DNA of 64,000 bases from Copromyces sp. CBS 386.78 (GCA_030685235.1 MU839085.1:310001-374000), one strand, 5' to 3'. Counted from the first letter of the stretch, positions 1 to 13,579 are shown. A program made the numbers and translations. Notes: generated from the letters alone by a model not told the origin.

Positions 1-113
1 GCAAAGAAACACAAAAGAAATGTAGTTGCTTGAGAATCCGCAATGGAGGATGATGAAAGAAAGAAAAAAAAGGAAAAAAAGGAAAAAAAGTCGCGCGAGT
101 CTCGGCCACCACC

Positions 114-2514
114 TCACTGTGGACAGGGCTTGAAAGAATGTAACCGAATCATTCCATCTTCACTGCCGCTCGCCATCAGACTGTCGCTCAGCCCGACACA
201 AGTCACGGGTCCGCAGTGGCCCGTATACGTCGCATCGCACTTTCCGCTGCGCGGCTCCCACGTCTTGACCATGCCGTCGTTGGCTCCGCTGATCACGCGA
301 ATGGTATCTCCAGCCAGAGACCAAACGCCCTCGAGGTGGCCGAACAGCGTCTTCAGACACCGGCCGGTCGCGCTGTCCCAGAGGCGGATGGTGCTATCAA
401 GTCCGCCCGTCATGAAATAGCGCGGGGGGAGGGGCCGTGACTCGTCTGCTGCAAAGGCGGATCCATACAGCTGGCGCACGTCATCGTCACCACTCGGCAG
501 GCTGCTCGGTAGCGGGTTGTAGCTGGGGCTGTGGCTGCCAGGGCTGCCGGCGCGCTCGATTTGTGCGTGCAACATGGTTGGGCTTCCGCTTCCCATCGAT
601 GATACCGACATGGCGTCTTGGTTGTCGTGCGAGGAACCGTTGAGCACCTCGTCCTCGGGCTCGTACCCGGGCGGGAGGATGAGGACCTGCTGCACATGGC
701 CGACATGTCCTTCGTATGTCCGAATCACCTGGCGCGTGTCCAGGTCCCACAGCTTGATCGTCGTGTCATCCGAGGCGGAGAAGACGGTTCGGCTCTTGAT
801 GTCGACATGGGCCGCGTTAACCCAATCGCTATGGCCCTTGAGGCAGTATGTCTCCTTGGAATTGAAGTCGAAAATCTTGACTGTCTTGTCGCTCGACCCA
901 CTGGCAAGTAGGTGGCCATCGAAGTGAACGCTAATCACGGAATCGGTATGCGCAGCGAACGTGGAGAGGCACTCGCCGGTATGCCAGTTCCAGACCTTGA
1001 TGGTGTCTACAAATCAGAGAGTTAGCAACATTGGCATGCAAGCATTGGAGGCGGGTTGCAACATACGGTCAAGGCTGCCACTGATAAGCTTCGAATCGTC
1101 AAACTGTAGCGCACGAATGCCAGCCGTGTGACCAACAAGGGTCCGGATGCACTCCTCAGTCTCAATGTTCCCTATCAAGAGTGCGTTAGTCTAAAGCGTC
1201 AATGTCCAAAGGGAAAAAGACCACATACAGATCTTGATGGTGGCGTCGTATGATCCAGTCGCAAGGATGTTATCGTCGAGTTGGAGGCAGGTGACACCAT
1301 TCTCATGACCCTTGAGAACCGACAACTTGTACCGGCTGTTCTTCCAGTTGTAGCTGACCTGCCAGCGATCCCGGTAGACGGCCTTCCAGCTTCGTGTCTT
1401 GGGTTGTGTTACCGCCTTGGAGGCTTCAGCCATGCACTGACGCTTCTTTATGGGATCCTCTTCCTCCGTCTCTGCCGGGCGCTTTCCGTGTTGGTTGACT
1501 GACTGATCCTGACTCTCGTGGGACTCGGCCAGTTCCGTGATCCTCCCTTGTGGCCCACCCTTGGCCAACTGTCTTTGTCTTGTGTAGTTGCGCAGCTTCT
1601 TGCGTTCCAGCAAGGGCAATCCCCATCCGCACTTTGTGCACTTTCTGTTGACGTGTTGCTCGCACATGCGGACCCAGACGGCATCGGAGTCGGCCAGGGT
1701 TCGCCACCTCTGGCTGACCTGGGCGGCCTTGGTCAAGCTGACGGTGTCGAGATAGCATAGGACCTTTTGGGCGAGCTCGACGGGGAGGGCAGAGATGAAG
1801 TCGATCTTGAGGGCTTCGTTGACTTCTCTAGAGACGAAGGAGAGCTGTGGGAAGCAGAGCTGGGAGAGGATACCCTGAAGCATCAGGTCGCGGTGTCGGG
1901 CAGGGGCGGCGGAGAACAGGGACCACACGTGGGTAACGGCTTGCTGATCCTATTTTAAGCAAGGTACAAGTCAGCCACCAAACCTTATTTAAGTCATGTT
2001 CATGTTGTAGACCTACCGCTGATGTGAGCTTGTCCAGCTCGCTCTGAATCATAACCATCTTGGCGTTGTCGGCAGCCCTTCGGCACTTTGAGTCCGGGTG
2101 ATGTCTGTAGCAGTACTTGGAGTTGGGGTTCTGTGTTCTGGCGGTTTCATGGTTCCCGGGCTTGCCAATAGGGGCGTAGAGGCTGGGGATGTGTTCCCTG
2201 AGGAAGGGCGTGACAGTCTTGCTCATGAGGACGGACGACATGTTGGTGACGCTGTTCCGGGAGCGCAACCTTCCCTGTTGCTCTGGACGTCTGCGGTTGC
2301 AGTTCTGGTCTGTGATATCGGTCGGGTCGGTGGAGATGGTGAGGTTAGATTTGAGATCGAGATCGAGGTCGGGGTTGGAGGAGCGGTCGGTGTCGCGCGA
2401 GTGGTTGTTATGATGTTGGGGGTAGGAGTTTAGAGTCCCATGTTGGATCTGGGCGTCATTATCATGTCCGAAGCTCGCAGTAGGACGAGACGGGGCGGGG
2501 TGGTAGGAATCCAT
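114..2514 (-). CDS. scon-2: SCON2-type F-box/WD40 substrate receptor (sulfur controller-2)
   Basis: Four exons on the minus strand: 2514-2017, 1949-1229, 1171-1067 and 1006-114. The three introns (67, 57, 60 nt) have GTAGGT/GTATGT donors and TAG acceptors, and together they give 738 residues. An F-box lies at about 216-262 ([14 protein letters not shown]). It is followed by a basic Cys-containing linker (KCTKCGWGL) and, from about residue 380, seven WD40 blades, each ending in forms like TIKVWN or TIKLWD. Blade 5 carries a long Ser/Gly/Pro-rich insertion. Family knowledge: SCON2, with the SKP1 protein SCON3, forms an SCF ubiquitin ligase that represses the bZIP activator CYS3 when sulfur is plentiful; MET30 is the yeast counterpart. 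The ATG at 2514 is the first good one, but the next Met in frame (residue 92) would give a protein near 650 residues, closer to the length I recall for SCON2. The true start is therefore open. Identity is strong. Confidence 0.93.
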
Positions 2515-5500
2515 TGGAGGAAGGGAGTCGAGGACCGCCAGGCCCAAATTACGCTGCGATTATGCGTCTGGAGGAGATTAGAGTGAGTGCGTTTGCGGTT
2601 GCGTGGTCTTGTCGATGGATGGCGGCAGAGGCAGCACCGAGCATTGGGCCCTCGCTTGCGAGCGATGGTTGTCGGCTGGAGGGCGATGGCGTGCTAACCA
2701 GGGGAGGCAGATTGATGTATCGTAGGTAGATATGCGCGAGTGCCGCAGAGTGCTGTCCTATCCTATGCTGTCCAAGGTACGTACGGTACAGTCGGTACTC
2801 GGTCAGGCTGGGACGGGAAGGTAACAGGAGGTATCTGAGCTTGCGTGATCTGGACGATGTCTTGGGGACCCTGGGTCTGTAGTCCTTGTGCGAGTCGTGG
2901 GCGGTCTGCCGTCTAAGAGGTCCGTCCAATCTCCTTGATCGGGAATCCGGACTCGCTCCACTGTTGGCAGGTCTGGATTAAGCTGAAAGAGGAGAACAGC
3001 CCAACTGGCGATCTCGCTCGATGGGGTCTGTGTTGTTGTTGTTGGAGGAGGCGATCAAAGGACTGAGATGACCCGGTGATGTGACCCGGTGATGTCTTGT
3101 GGAAGAGGGACCGTTGAAGGACTGGACACAAAGGAAGAGACGGGGCGCGTTGACCTTCTGTTATTGGTGCAGTGTAAGTGTTAGTGCGCTCTTGTCTAGC
3201 GCAGTTGTAGCAGGTAGGTACCTAAGGTAGTGCAGCTGCAGTTCAAAGGGTAGAGGTATCAAGTGGAAGTTCCCAGGAGGGCAAGGGAGCACGACGGGAC
3301 GGGAAAGACGGGGAAGCAACAAAGTGGAAGCAAGACATGGAGCAGGCGGATGGCACGCAATGCACAGCACCTTGTGTTTAAAGGGTCCTTTTTGGTGCTG
3401 TACGTACTGTGATACTCCAGCAGTGTGTCACACAGGGCTGTTGTGATCAGTTGTCTTGAAGAAGTCTCTCCGACTTTCGGTGTGCCGGCTCTGGGACGGC
3501 TCTGTGGGATGGGGAATACCCGTCCTTTCCAATTCTCGCAATGGGGTGTTGAACCTCTTGCTTCACCTCCTGAAATCGGATTGGACGTGCTGGACTTGCT
3601 CCTTCTCTCGGTGACTTGTTGTGCGTGCTGTTGCGACAGAAGGAGACAAGATTGGCCGTCGCTCTTGCAAGAGGAGGGCAGAATGGCGAAATCACTGGGG
3701 TGGGGCGCGGGAAGCTCCCAGGTACAAGGTGGAGTCAGCATCCATCGCTTTTTCGCTTTGCTGCTTTGTCGCCAGAATTGCGACATCACTCGACCCACTG
3801 CAAAAGGCGGAAATGTACTGGCTGTTATGCATTGCGGCATACTGTGCGGCAAGCATCTAACATCCGAGACTTGGAGCTCTGTGATGCCGGGTCCCGGTCA
3901 CGTGCCATTGCACCTTGAATTCGCAGCCAGATCAGGCAACTCTTCCATCAAGGTTCGCAATCAACATCAAACATGTCGACATTGCGAAATCTGCCATCAA
4001 CACCACGACACATGCCTCACGATTCCTGAGATGCAACTGTGTTTTGCCACAAATGGCGTAGACTCCCTAAGATGCCGATATTAGATTTCTAGAATTCTTC
4101 TTTTCCTGCCTCAACCTGGCATATGGCCTCGTCGTGATGGCCTCGACCTTGGGCGGCTTCACTCTCGTCGACAGGACCCCGAAGACGGCAGGGACCGACA
4201 TCAACGTCACTGCGACTGCAGTCCCCGGGAACCACACGATCCCAACCGCACTGTTAACGGCGACCATGTGGAGTGCTTCCCCCATTTAGCCCAACTTTAA
4301 CGGACGCTACCCCGTCCTGCCCGTCTCCCCGTGCAGTCAAACATCCAGGCGGCGGCATGTTGTGACATGATGGAAGCTTTTCAGACACTCCAGGATTATC
4401 AGAGAGGATCGAGCCCATGCTCGTTGGTGCATGTCAAAACTCGAAACAAGCTCACAGAGCTTCAAGGGTAATTTGGAAGAGGTATGCCATGCCTGATAAG
4501 CACTGTAAGTTCAGTGTGTACACTGCTTGAATTCTCCCGGTGATGCAAACCACTTTTGCTATTGGTGTTTTCACATAATGTCTTGATCAACATATGTCGA
4601 GCTACACCAAAAAGGTTCAGCCTCACAGTGGATTCGATCTCATATCGGCTAGACACCTCCCCTTCAAGATATCGAATATCTTTACATTTGTCTGAGATTT
4701 GGTGTGTTTTACTGAATACTTCCTATCATCTCGTTTGTCCATGTAGAAACACTTGCTGATAAAAACCTCCTGACAACAGTGTAGACTTTACCTCGTCCAG
4801 AGATGAAGACATGTCCCGAACAAATGGTGTTCGGCCCAATCGTCTTCCTCCAGATTAGTCCAATGCAACCCAACCTTCAGGTCTTCACACCCGTGGTTAC
4901 GCTGGTTATCTCGGCACTGCTGGATAATACCACACTGCGGCCAACAATCGGAGCTCGCCTGACGACCTCTCAGGTACAGAAGGTTCCAAGGAACTTCCTC
5001 GATCGAACATGTCTTGCATCGATCCTTCTATGGCACCATAGCCTAAGTTTATTCTGACCTCCTCCTTTCCGGCCCCCCATGGTGCAAAGCGCCACGGACG
5101 TCGAAAAGCTCTGGACTTGTCGACAATCTGTAACAAGATGTCTTCGGAGCTGCCCCCTTGACAGCCGCGAGACATATGGTTCAGATGATGATGGTAGGAG
5201 CCGATGAGGTCAGACCGATCGTCAGCCTTAAGGCCGATGTTTATACTCACCCGATCCTTCTCCGCAAACACAGCAAAAGGCAAAAACTCGATTGGGCTTG
5301 GACATCAAGCGTGTGTTACACGACAGTCCATATGCTGACGACGCAACATAGCATCAAATCACCCTCAATGGTCAAGTCCATTTGCCTCTGTCGACCAAGG
5401 ACGTTCTGGATTCCAGTCGGCTCTGGTGCCGCCTGTACATCACCAACCCCGCCATCAGGAAGAACATGTGCCGTCTTCTCATGCTGCACCCGACTGGCCG

Positions 5501-7413
5501 ACACCGTTCTGGCCAGTCGTGGATATCGCCCTCAGACGACCGTCATTGGCACGGATTGATATTCCATACAGCCTCATCATGGACCTCTCACCTGTGACTG
5601 GCCCATTGATGACGCGAATCAACTATGGCCCCATGCTTTCTCAATCTTGGACGTAATACAAATCCAGCGCCGAGTCTCCGGGGACAAGAAACGCAAGTCC
5701 TCCATGATACCGGGTAGAGGGCCCGATTCCTTTGCCTCCAGCTAGGCTGCAAAGGTGGTAACGAAACAAGCAGCGCCATTGCGCAAAGGCGCATACACAT
5801 GATTGAGCCGGCTGGCGTCGTTTGGTCGATCACGAAGCCAGTAACAAGAAGGCCCACCGCATGAGATGTCAAGGTCTCCAAAAGAGGAAGAAAAAACGAG
5901 GCCGAGGGCACAAATCGCTCTTTGGACCAAACAGGCGACGATGAAAATGTGTCCTGCGTTAACGGTGCTGGTATTGCAGAGGATCAAACTGACCGCCGTC
6001 CTGCCCGTCGTCCATTTTAGCATCATCTCAATGGGTCTAGAAGCCCCTGATCCAAAGGGAACGAGCCGTCTCGTCGTATGTTTCACCATGATGCTTTGAT
6101 GCATGCAAGCTAACGGGGTCAGAGAGTGCGGTGGACAAATGGCAAAAAGGCCCTTTCGTGGCTCCAACGGCCAGCGAGTTCAGCCATTCATCACAGCCAC
6201 ATACATACACACGCCTCCTCACACGCCTCCTCTCGGCGCCTCACCCGGAGCGACCCCGGGAGGCGAAATACTTTGAGAGTTGTGGCGCGCATTTTTCCGA
6301 TGGAAGCTTGACAACAAGTTGTTCTCGATGTGTCTCCATTCTGGTCTGGCCATTCTCTCACCTCTCACTAGTGGTGACCTCGTTCGTTCATTCGTTTCTC
6401 TGGCTCGCATCGTCTTCCAATAAAAATCGATTGTCCAGTAAAAAGATGAGCTGCAGGCCGTACCTCTGGCGACCGCCGACGACCGACCAAGCCAAGGCGT
6501 GAGGGGTCAAGAAAAAAGTGAGGGATGGAATTGAAGATTCTTATAGGATTCCGTGGAGCTCCACCATTCTTCACTGTGCTAGTGCTCCGGCGCCAGTGCC
6601 AGAGGCGCATAAACGCCGGATCTTTACTAGTTTTACCTGATATCGCGCATGTTGCTGCAGGAGGCGCGCATTCGATTAGCCCGCCGTCGGACGCCAACCA
6701 CCAATGAAAACCCGCGATAACATGCTGGATACACGTGTTGGGCAGCTGGGCACATCGTTAGCCGGGCCTCACGAGAGGTCAGAAGGCGACAAGAAGCGCT
6801 GCGCTGTGACAGTGTGTGACAGTGTGTGTGGTGGCCGTGGAAGTGGGCTGGTAGCTGGGTGGTTTTCGGCCATCGGATCTTTAGAAAGGCCATTCCATTA
6901 ACCTCTTGTCTGGTCCTCCTTTTGCCTGGTAACTCTGGCTGCCTGCCTGCCCCTGGTGTTGTACCTTTTTTCCAGTTTCATCAATACGGAAGGAAATCAG
7001 TCCACACGTTCGACTCACGACGACGTTGAGCCAAACATACACGATTACCGATCCAGTCCAATACCATCAGCTGTGCCTGGCCCCCTACGACACTACGGCG
7101 GATGGATGGCTCCACCAGATGAGAGGCTCACCACGCTCCAGTTCAACCTCATCTCGTCGACCGTTGTTGACCTCTCTTCGCAGGCAGTTCCGCCGTTGCT
7201 GCTGCTGACTGATGTGTTTTGCATGATACCCTCATAATTTCTTCTTTCCCTGGCTTGGCCTGTCACGACGACTGACTGGCCGACTGACCAAGTGTGACGA
7301 CCCCGCTTTTGAGAGTCCCATTCAGCGAGCGAGTTGACGATAAGCTGCTCTCAGTCTCTCATCTTCTTCACCTTCACCTTCACTTTATTTCACAATAACT
7401 ATCTTCCACAGCA
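2515..7413. other. Intergenic region between scon-2 and the NACHT gene
   Basis: Divergent promoter space of 4.9 kb. The first several hundred bases should hold the scon-2 leader. I looked for perfect CYS3-type palindromes (ATGRYRYCAT) and found none that convinced me, though this was not an exhaustive scan. A 13-bp tandem (GATGTGACCCGGT) sits near 3064-3090, and palindromic CCTA/GGTACC motifs near 2771-2790 and 3211-3230. Open frames of up to 219 codons here have poor codon character, except for the fragments listed separately. The segment 7320-7413 is pyrimidine-rich (CTTCACC runs) and looks like the 5' leader of the downstream gene. Confidence 0.6.
4093..5660 (+). pseudogene. Coding-like fragments in shifting frames (possible decayed gene)
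   Basis: The segment 4098-4286 translates in one frame with C-ending codons typical of this genome (FTLVDRTPKTAGTDINVTAT, then a stop). It follows a plausible TTTCTAG acceptor but has no recognisable upstream exon. Between about 4.8 and 5.66 kb, coding-like peptides appear in different frames separated by stops, for example near 5250-5480 (IKRVLHDSPYADD, then VLDSSRLWCRLYITNPAIRK) and 5500-5655 (PVVDIALRRPSLARIDIPYS). I recognise no family. It could be the wreck of one or more genes, or chance. Confidence 0.2.
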
Positions 7414-10400
7414 ATGATCAACCCTTTTACCCCTCTAGGCCTGGCATCGGCCGTCCTCCACTTCATCGACTTTGGATCTACCGTGTACGGGGAGTACAAA
7501 AGGCTCCGCAACGGCGGCAGCAGCAGCAGCCTGAATGGCACCAACAATTATTCTCGGACGGCGGCCGTCCCTTTGAAACCCTTCGAAGCGGCGCTTAACC
7601 ATCTCACACACGTGAATCGCGTCCTCAAATCCACGCCAAGGCTTCACAACAACGCATCTTCGGAAACAGAAAGTATCGTAATACAGCATCAAGAGGTCAG
7701 TGGCCCCTTGGCCGTATGAGCAGACACACCTCCTCTTTGCTGACACCTAGGTACATAAACAGGCCATCAACTTCCTCCTCGACGAAGCCACCGACATGGC
7801 AGAGGACTTGCTAAACCGACTACAGCACGACCCGAACCGCTCCAGGTGGAACACCCTAGCAGAGGCCATCAACTCAGTCAGCACCGAAGGTGAACTCGAC
7901 AAGTTCAAGGAGAGGCTCGACGGGTTCAAGCGGGATTTGAGCATCCACGTGCTCGCCTTGGTGAACGCCAAAGGAGCGGACCATTACGGCATGCAGCACC
8001 AGCACCACTACGACCTAGTCCCCCAGCAACGAGAGGAGATTGTCCAGCTACGACAGGATATTTGCCGCATTAACGAAAATGTCGTCAATATTGTAGCCTT
8101 CAACCAGAGCGGATTCAAGTCTAGTAGTAGCACGCCAATCTTTGACCAGCACGCGAGGATGGCGGCCGAGGCGAAGCAGGCTGGTGGTGGTCCGAATTCG
8201 GGAATCGTTGCTGCCATGATCACACTGGCTAGTGGCGAGACGAGGTTCATCCATCCCAGCGGAAAGGCGAGGGGCATGGGCAATGGCACGGGTGTAAACG
8301 GCAGTGGCAACCGGTACCAGCAACTCGGGCATCTCAGCAACGGATCAGGATCGGCATCTATCCAAGACGCCAAGTTCGACACCGTTCTGCGCCTCTCATC
8401 TGACCCGGGACTCATGGGTCAACCAGCAGCCGCAGAAATCGAATACGTCCCCAGCAAAGAGTTGGCGACCATCAACAAAGCCGTGCTGGACATGCTTCAC
8501 TTCCACCAGATCACCGACCGATTCGAGTCCATCAAGACGCCCTACGAAGGTACCTTCTCCTGGGTGTTTGCCAACCCCAACACCCCTAACACGTTTGACA
8601 ACATCTGCCGGCCCTGGTCGAATCTGCCAGCCTTTTTCGAAAGCAAAGACGAGAAGGACAAGTGCTGCTGGATCAAAGGCAAAGCCGGCTCTGGCAAGTC
8701 GACGCTGATGAAGTACATCGTCAGCGACCGCCGCTTTCAGCAGCACCTGCAACGATGGGCGGGGCCGTCAGACGATTTGATTTGTGCCAACTTCTTCTCC
8801 TGGCACTTGGGCGCAGACGACCAGCGGCTCATCTCCGGCCTCTTCCGCTCACTTCTCTACCAAGTGCTCTGTGCCAGGCCGGATCTGATACCGACCATTA
8901 TGCCGGAAATGTGTCTTGAGGCTGCCAGGGGCCGCAACGGCCAGCTGGAAACCCCGTCGGGCTCGGAGCTGAGGATGTGGTTTGAGCGGCTACTGCACGC
9001 CGCGGCGACAAATGTCGGGAATATCAGATTGTTTATCGCTATCGACGGGATCGATGAGTTCCAGGGCGATCCGGAGGAGCTGATCTACTTGATCCGAAAC
9101 ACAAAGGGCGACAGGGTCAAGTACCTTGTCTCAAGCAGGCCGATGCAAGCGTTCACCAAGGCGTTTGGGCCGTATCCGAGCTTGAGGCTGCACGACCTGA
9201 CGGAGGAGGATATCCGATGGTACACCGAGGCGATGCTGGGGGGCGAGCAGCTGCGCGACAGCAGGGGCGGGGAGGACTGGTTCAGGCTGGTGAACGAGAT
9301 CGTCAAGCGCTCGGAAGGAGTGTTCCTGTGGGTGGCGCTGGTGATTCGGTCGTTGCAAAAAGGGCTGCAGCAGAACCATCATGATACAAACCTGAAGGAG
9401 ATGCGCAAGAGGCTGGACCAGCTGCCGAGCGGCGATATCGAGAAGCTGTATGGACACATGCTGAAGAAGATACCGCCAGATTACAAAAAGAACGCGGCCA
9501 AGCTGTTCCGGATCGTCATGGCGAGCATGGACATCGAGCAGCAAATCCGGGAACGCCCGATCCTCGCGATCCAGCTGTCGTTGGCCGAAGGGGTCTGGGA
9601 CGAGGTCAAGCTGATTCCGGAAGGATCTCTCACCTGGGACCTGGAAGAGGTGAGAGTGCGAGATATGGAAGCGAGGGTGAGCAGTCGCTGTCTGGGCCTG
9701 TTGGAGGTACACACGCGCAGGGACGACATGACTCACAAGCCTTACATTGACTTTACGCACCGCACCGCCGTTGACTTCCTCCGCGAGTCCCAGATCGCCA
9801 TTGATTTCCTTTACGGCACCCTAAGCTCCGACTTCAACCCGCAAGCCTACCTCGTCCGATCCTGCCTGACCATGGCCAGAGTGATGCCCACCACCACCCG
9901 TTTCGACGGTGACGTCGTCTGGGACAGCATGCGCACCTGTCTCGAGTACGCGCGCATAGCCGAGTACAAGAAACGGCCCGTATTCGATGGCTACCTAGAC
10001 CGCCTCGACCAGGCCATGAGCAGGCATTGGTTCGCCGCGCTCGCATCCAGCACGCCCTACAACTCGTCAACGGATATCCATCGTCTTCACCACTGGTCGC
10101 AAAAAGCCTCCTGGTTCTGGACGGGGCCGAAAGGCGTCGACATGGCCCGCGTCCAAGCCGAGTTTAACCAGTTCTGCTACCCGTCGCTTTACGTCAACAA
10201 CAACACCAACAACAACGACCTCGCCACGTCCCCGTCCAGTTCTTCTTCTCTCGACGAAGAAACCCAGCGTAATCTTGTTCTCCTCGGCGAAGTCGACCTC
10301 GGTTTTCTCGTGGTGGCAATCATGTACTCTTTACCGACGTACCTGCGCACCTGTCTACATCGGCTCAAGGAAGCCGAAGAGAAGGAGATGGAAGCGTCGA

Positions 10401-12466
10401 CGGCCAAAAGGAAATCGACGCGAAAAGCGCTGATCAACAAGATTGATAAGATCAAGGGCGGCAAACAGACGTACGTCCCGCCCAAGGTTGCGCATACCGC
10501 TACGCGCCTGCTGTTCCTCTGGGCGCAGCTCACGGCCGCTAGCGGAAACTTTTGCATCGTGCCGTGGACCAAGCCGCATGCACGCGTGTGTCGGACGTTG
10601 CTGGAGTTTGGCGCGAATCCCATGTGCGACTTCAGTTTCGGCATTTCGGGGCCCGGGAAGCTATCGTCGGCGCATAGAAACGCGTGGGAACTGACGTGCC
10701 AGGCGATTCTGGTGTTGGTGCATCCGGCGCTGAGGAAGAAGCTGCCGAATCCGACCGAGTTGCTGCCGAATCAAAAGGTGAGGGCGGTTTTGTGGATCAC
10801 GAATTTCTTTGTCAAGAACGGGGCGGATAGGGGTAGTAAAGTGCCGAGCGTGGTGCTGCACGGTGCTGGGATGAAGAATCTGGTGTTGGAGTGCCCTGGT
10901 CGTGCGAAAGATGAGGAGGCGACGCTGCTGGAGTGGTTGGAGCCGTACGCCAAGGGGCCCGCGACGAACGAGGTGGGTAAGAAATTGGGCATGATCATGC
11001 GGAAGACGCATCGGGTGTTGAAGGGCGTGCACAAGACGAAGGGGTGGAGGAGGAGAAAGAGTCGGCGGCCGAATGGCGAGGGAGGTGATGATTTGGACGA
11101 GGATAGCGATGATTACGGGAGCGAGGATGATGATGATTATGACGACGATAGTGATGACGATGGGCGATCGGTCATCATGCCGGCGAGTAGGGAGCAGATG
11201 ATCCTCAGGAAGCCGCTACGGAGGGCAGGGTCCGGCGACACGTTGATGAACGATGCGATGGAGGATAAACCGTTGCCGCCGATTCCCCGGGAGAGCGATA
11301 GCTCCATGATGCTTAGCACGCAGGCGAGTATGCCCGAGATTTTCCATGACGATTACAGCATGGCGAAGACGCCAGTTATGCACCACCAGGCATTGCCCGA
11401 TACCCCTCCTCCTTCGGCTCCCGACGAGATTTTCTTTCTCCCCACGGCATCGTTTGTCGAATTGCCCAACTCGACGCCTCCCAGCCCGACCGAAACCATC
11501 TCACCGATTCTGCCTCAACTCGAACCCGAACCCGTGGCACCGACCCCTCCACCGCGTCCGCATGAACCGACGCCCGAAATGCAACAGACCCCCCGCTTCC
11601 CCGACCTCTCTCCTCGCATGCCGCTCTCCCCCTTGTCGCAACGCTTCCCCCTTTCCTCCCCCTTGTCCCCCCTATCCCCGCGCATGCCCCTCTCCCCGCT
11701 CTCCCCACGAACGCCCGGGTACGGGTACGGGCACATGGCCGCCCCTTCCCCCGCCGACTTCCTCTTCCCGCCCGCCTTCCGCGCCGTCGCCGCCCACCAC
11801 CGGCGCCAAACCGAGCCCTTCCCCGGCCTGGGTATCACTCCGTCCCAAGCGACCCTCGTCGACCCCAATTCCGACGACGTCGAAGATCTCTACCCGGACG
11901 TCGCCAACCCGCCGCGCCCACCCTCCCCTTCGTTGTCGCGTCGCTCCTCCACCGAAACCCTCGTCGACGTCAAAGCGCCTCACTACACGCGCGAATCGCT
12001 CGGCAAGAAACCCGACATGGAGAGACCTGTACACCCGCTCGAGCTGGCCATGCAACAACGCGGTCAACTCTCCGGGGAAGAAGACTCGGACCAGGAAACC
12101 GTCCGCGGTCGCAGAGGAAGGAGAGATAGGTCCAACACCATGACCACCTCCACTACTTCGGCTACGACCACCACCACTGCGACCACGAGCACGACCACGG
12201 GGAACAGACACCGCGAAGCCCGCGAAATGAAGCGTCGCGAGGAGAAGGAGGATAAAGAGCGGAGGGAAAGAGATGCGAGCAGAGCTGCGAGAAAGCTGCC
12301 GGAACCCAAGGCGGGTAAGCAGGGGTATGCCAAGTATTTGGGGCAGACGGGTGCCAAGGCGGCGGCGGTGGTGCCGCAGAAGTTGTTCAATTTGGCGTTT
12401 TGGGTGGGCGATTGGTGCAAGAGGGCTTATGGGCGGTGTTCGTGGGTGGTCAAGATTAGGTGGTAG
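7414..12466 (+). CDS. NACHT-domain STAND NTPase (fungal NLR-like), 1665 residues
   Basis: Two exons, 7414-7695 and 7751-12466, joined across a 55-nt intron (GTCAGT...CTAG, phase 0). The N-terminus (MINPFTPLGLASAVLHFIDFG) resembles the short helical N-terminal domains that precede fungal NACHT proteins, but I cannot assign it to a named class. The NACHT core has Walker A GKAGSGKST at about 404-412 and a Walker B-like LFIAIDGIDE at about 521-530, then helical ARC-type sequence. I see no WD40, ankyrin or TPR array. The C-terminal third is low complexity: an acidic Asp tract (about 1208-1233), Pro/Ser repeats with SPLSPRMP units (about 1375-1424), a Thr tract, then a basic end. Family knowledge: fungal NACHT proteins act in heterokaryon incompatibility and innate-type responses by oligomerising. 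The role here is inference. The ATG at 7414 follows a pyrimidine-rich leader. Confidence 0.85.
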
Positions 12467-13579
12467 GGGGTGTGGTTCTAGGGGGGTAGAGATCTTTTTT
12501 GCGAAAGATGTCCTGTTGGAGCTAATCTGAGATGGCTTCGATTGTAGAGGCCCCCCTAGAGGTTACTCGTCAGGGCTCCGAGTCGGTCGCCTGCCTGTCT
12601 GGACTCTGGACTCTGGACTACCTTTCAATGCTCCCGCAGAGAATGGAAGGCATAAGGGCAAAATCACCTGGCAGTACGAGCCCTGAGGGTAGGTAGGAAC
12701 TGTGGAGGAAAATATGAAAAGTCCCCTGGGGAATTGGGTGCAGCAGCTCGATGGATGCCACACCCTCTCTCTGCTCACCGCCGCGAGAAGAATAGTAGGA
12801 GAGATGCGAAAGGTGTGAAGGTGAAGGTGAAGGTGCGAAGGACATGCATGGATGGAACAGAAAGTAAGGTCTCAACAGTTGACCGCACGACAGAACTGGC
12901 AAAGCGCTGTCTGTGTACGCAAAAAAGAGAAGGAACAGCACTCATGGGAATGGCTCATCAGGATATTCAGAATGTTTTCTGGGTTTCCTCGAGTTTACTT
13001 GGGGACGGATTGGAAAAGCGATTATAATGTAACGAAATTGGTTGCTACGGCTTGCATTTTAGACGATGAGGATGGATGGCGGGTAGATGCCTGCCCCTGG
13101 GTACCCCGAAGTGTGTATTGTATGAGGTTGATGATTTTTTCTGGTTATATAAGGTAGATAGGTAGTTATGTCCTCACAGATAAATCACTAAGGTAGTGTT
13201 TATACCCAGACTGTTCTTGCACGGTTCAGTTTCGTGGTTTTCGTCTCGAGGGGATGAAGTCGATTGATGACTTGACTGCCATAGTAGGTAATAAGTGTAC
13301 CTAGGTTGGGGGTAAATTTCCAAGGTGCATCACCTACCTAGTGATCAAGTACAGATGTCACAATTAAGACATGACTCGCTTTAGGTCTCTTCCGTTCTCT
13401 TCAAAACCGTATCCATTGCGAGAGGGGATATTTAAAAGGATAACTCCAGTGCTGTTCATAAGTCACCAGGCATAATCTCACCCAGGTTCCCAACATACCA
13501 CACATCCATCAACTTGGAATCAAATCCAAACTGAAAATCCACCACAACGCCTCCCATACAAACCCCCCAACCATCACCT

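Noticed and set aside
3425..4084. 219-codon plus-strand open frame
   Set aside because: Codon use and composition are unlike the real genes (many Cys and rare codons), with no leader or domain. Overlapping frames are also open.
11346..12143. 265-codon plus-strand frame (and minus-strand frames) over the end of the NACHT gene
   Set aside because: Pro/Arg-rich shadow of the SPLSP and Thr-rich coding sequence in the main frame.
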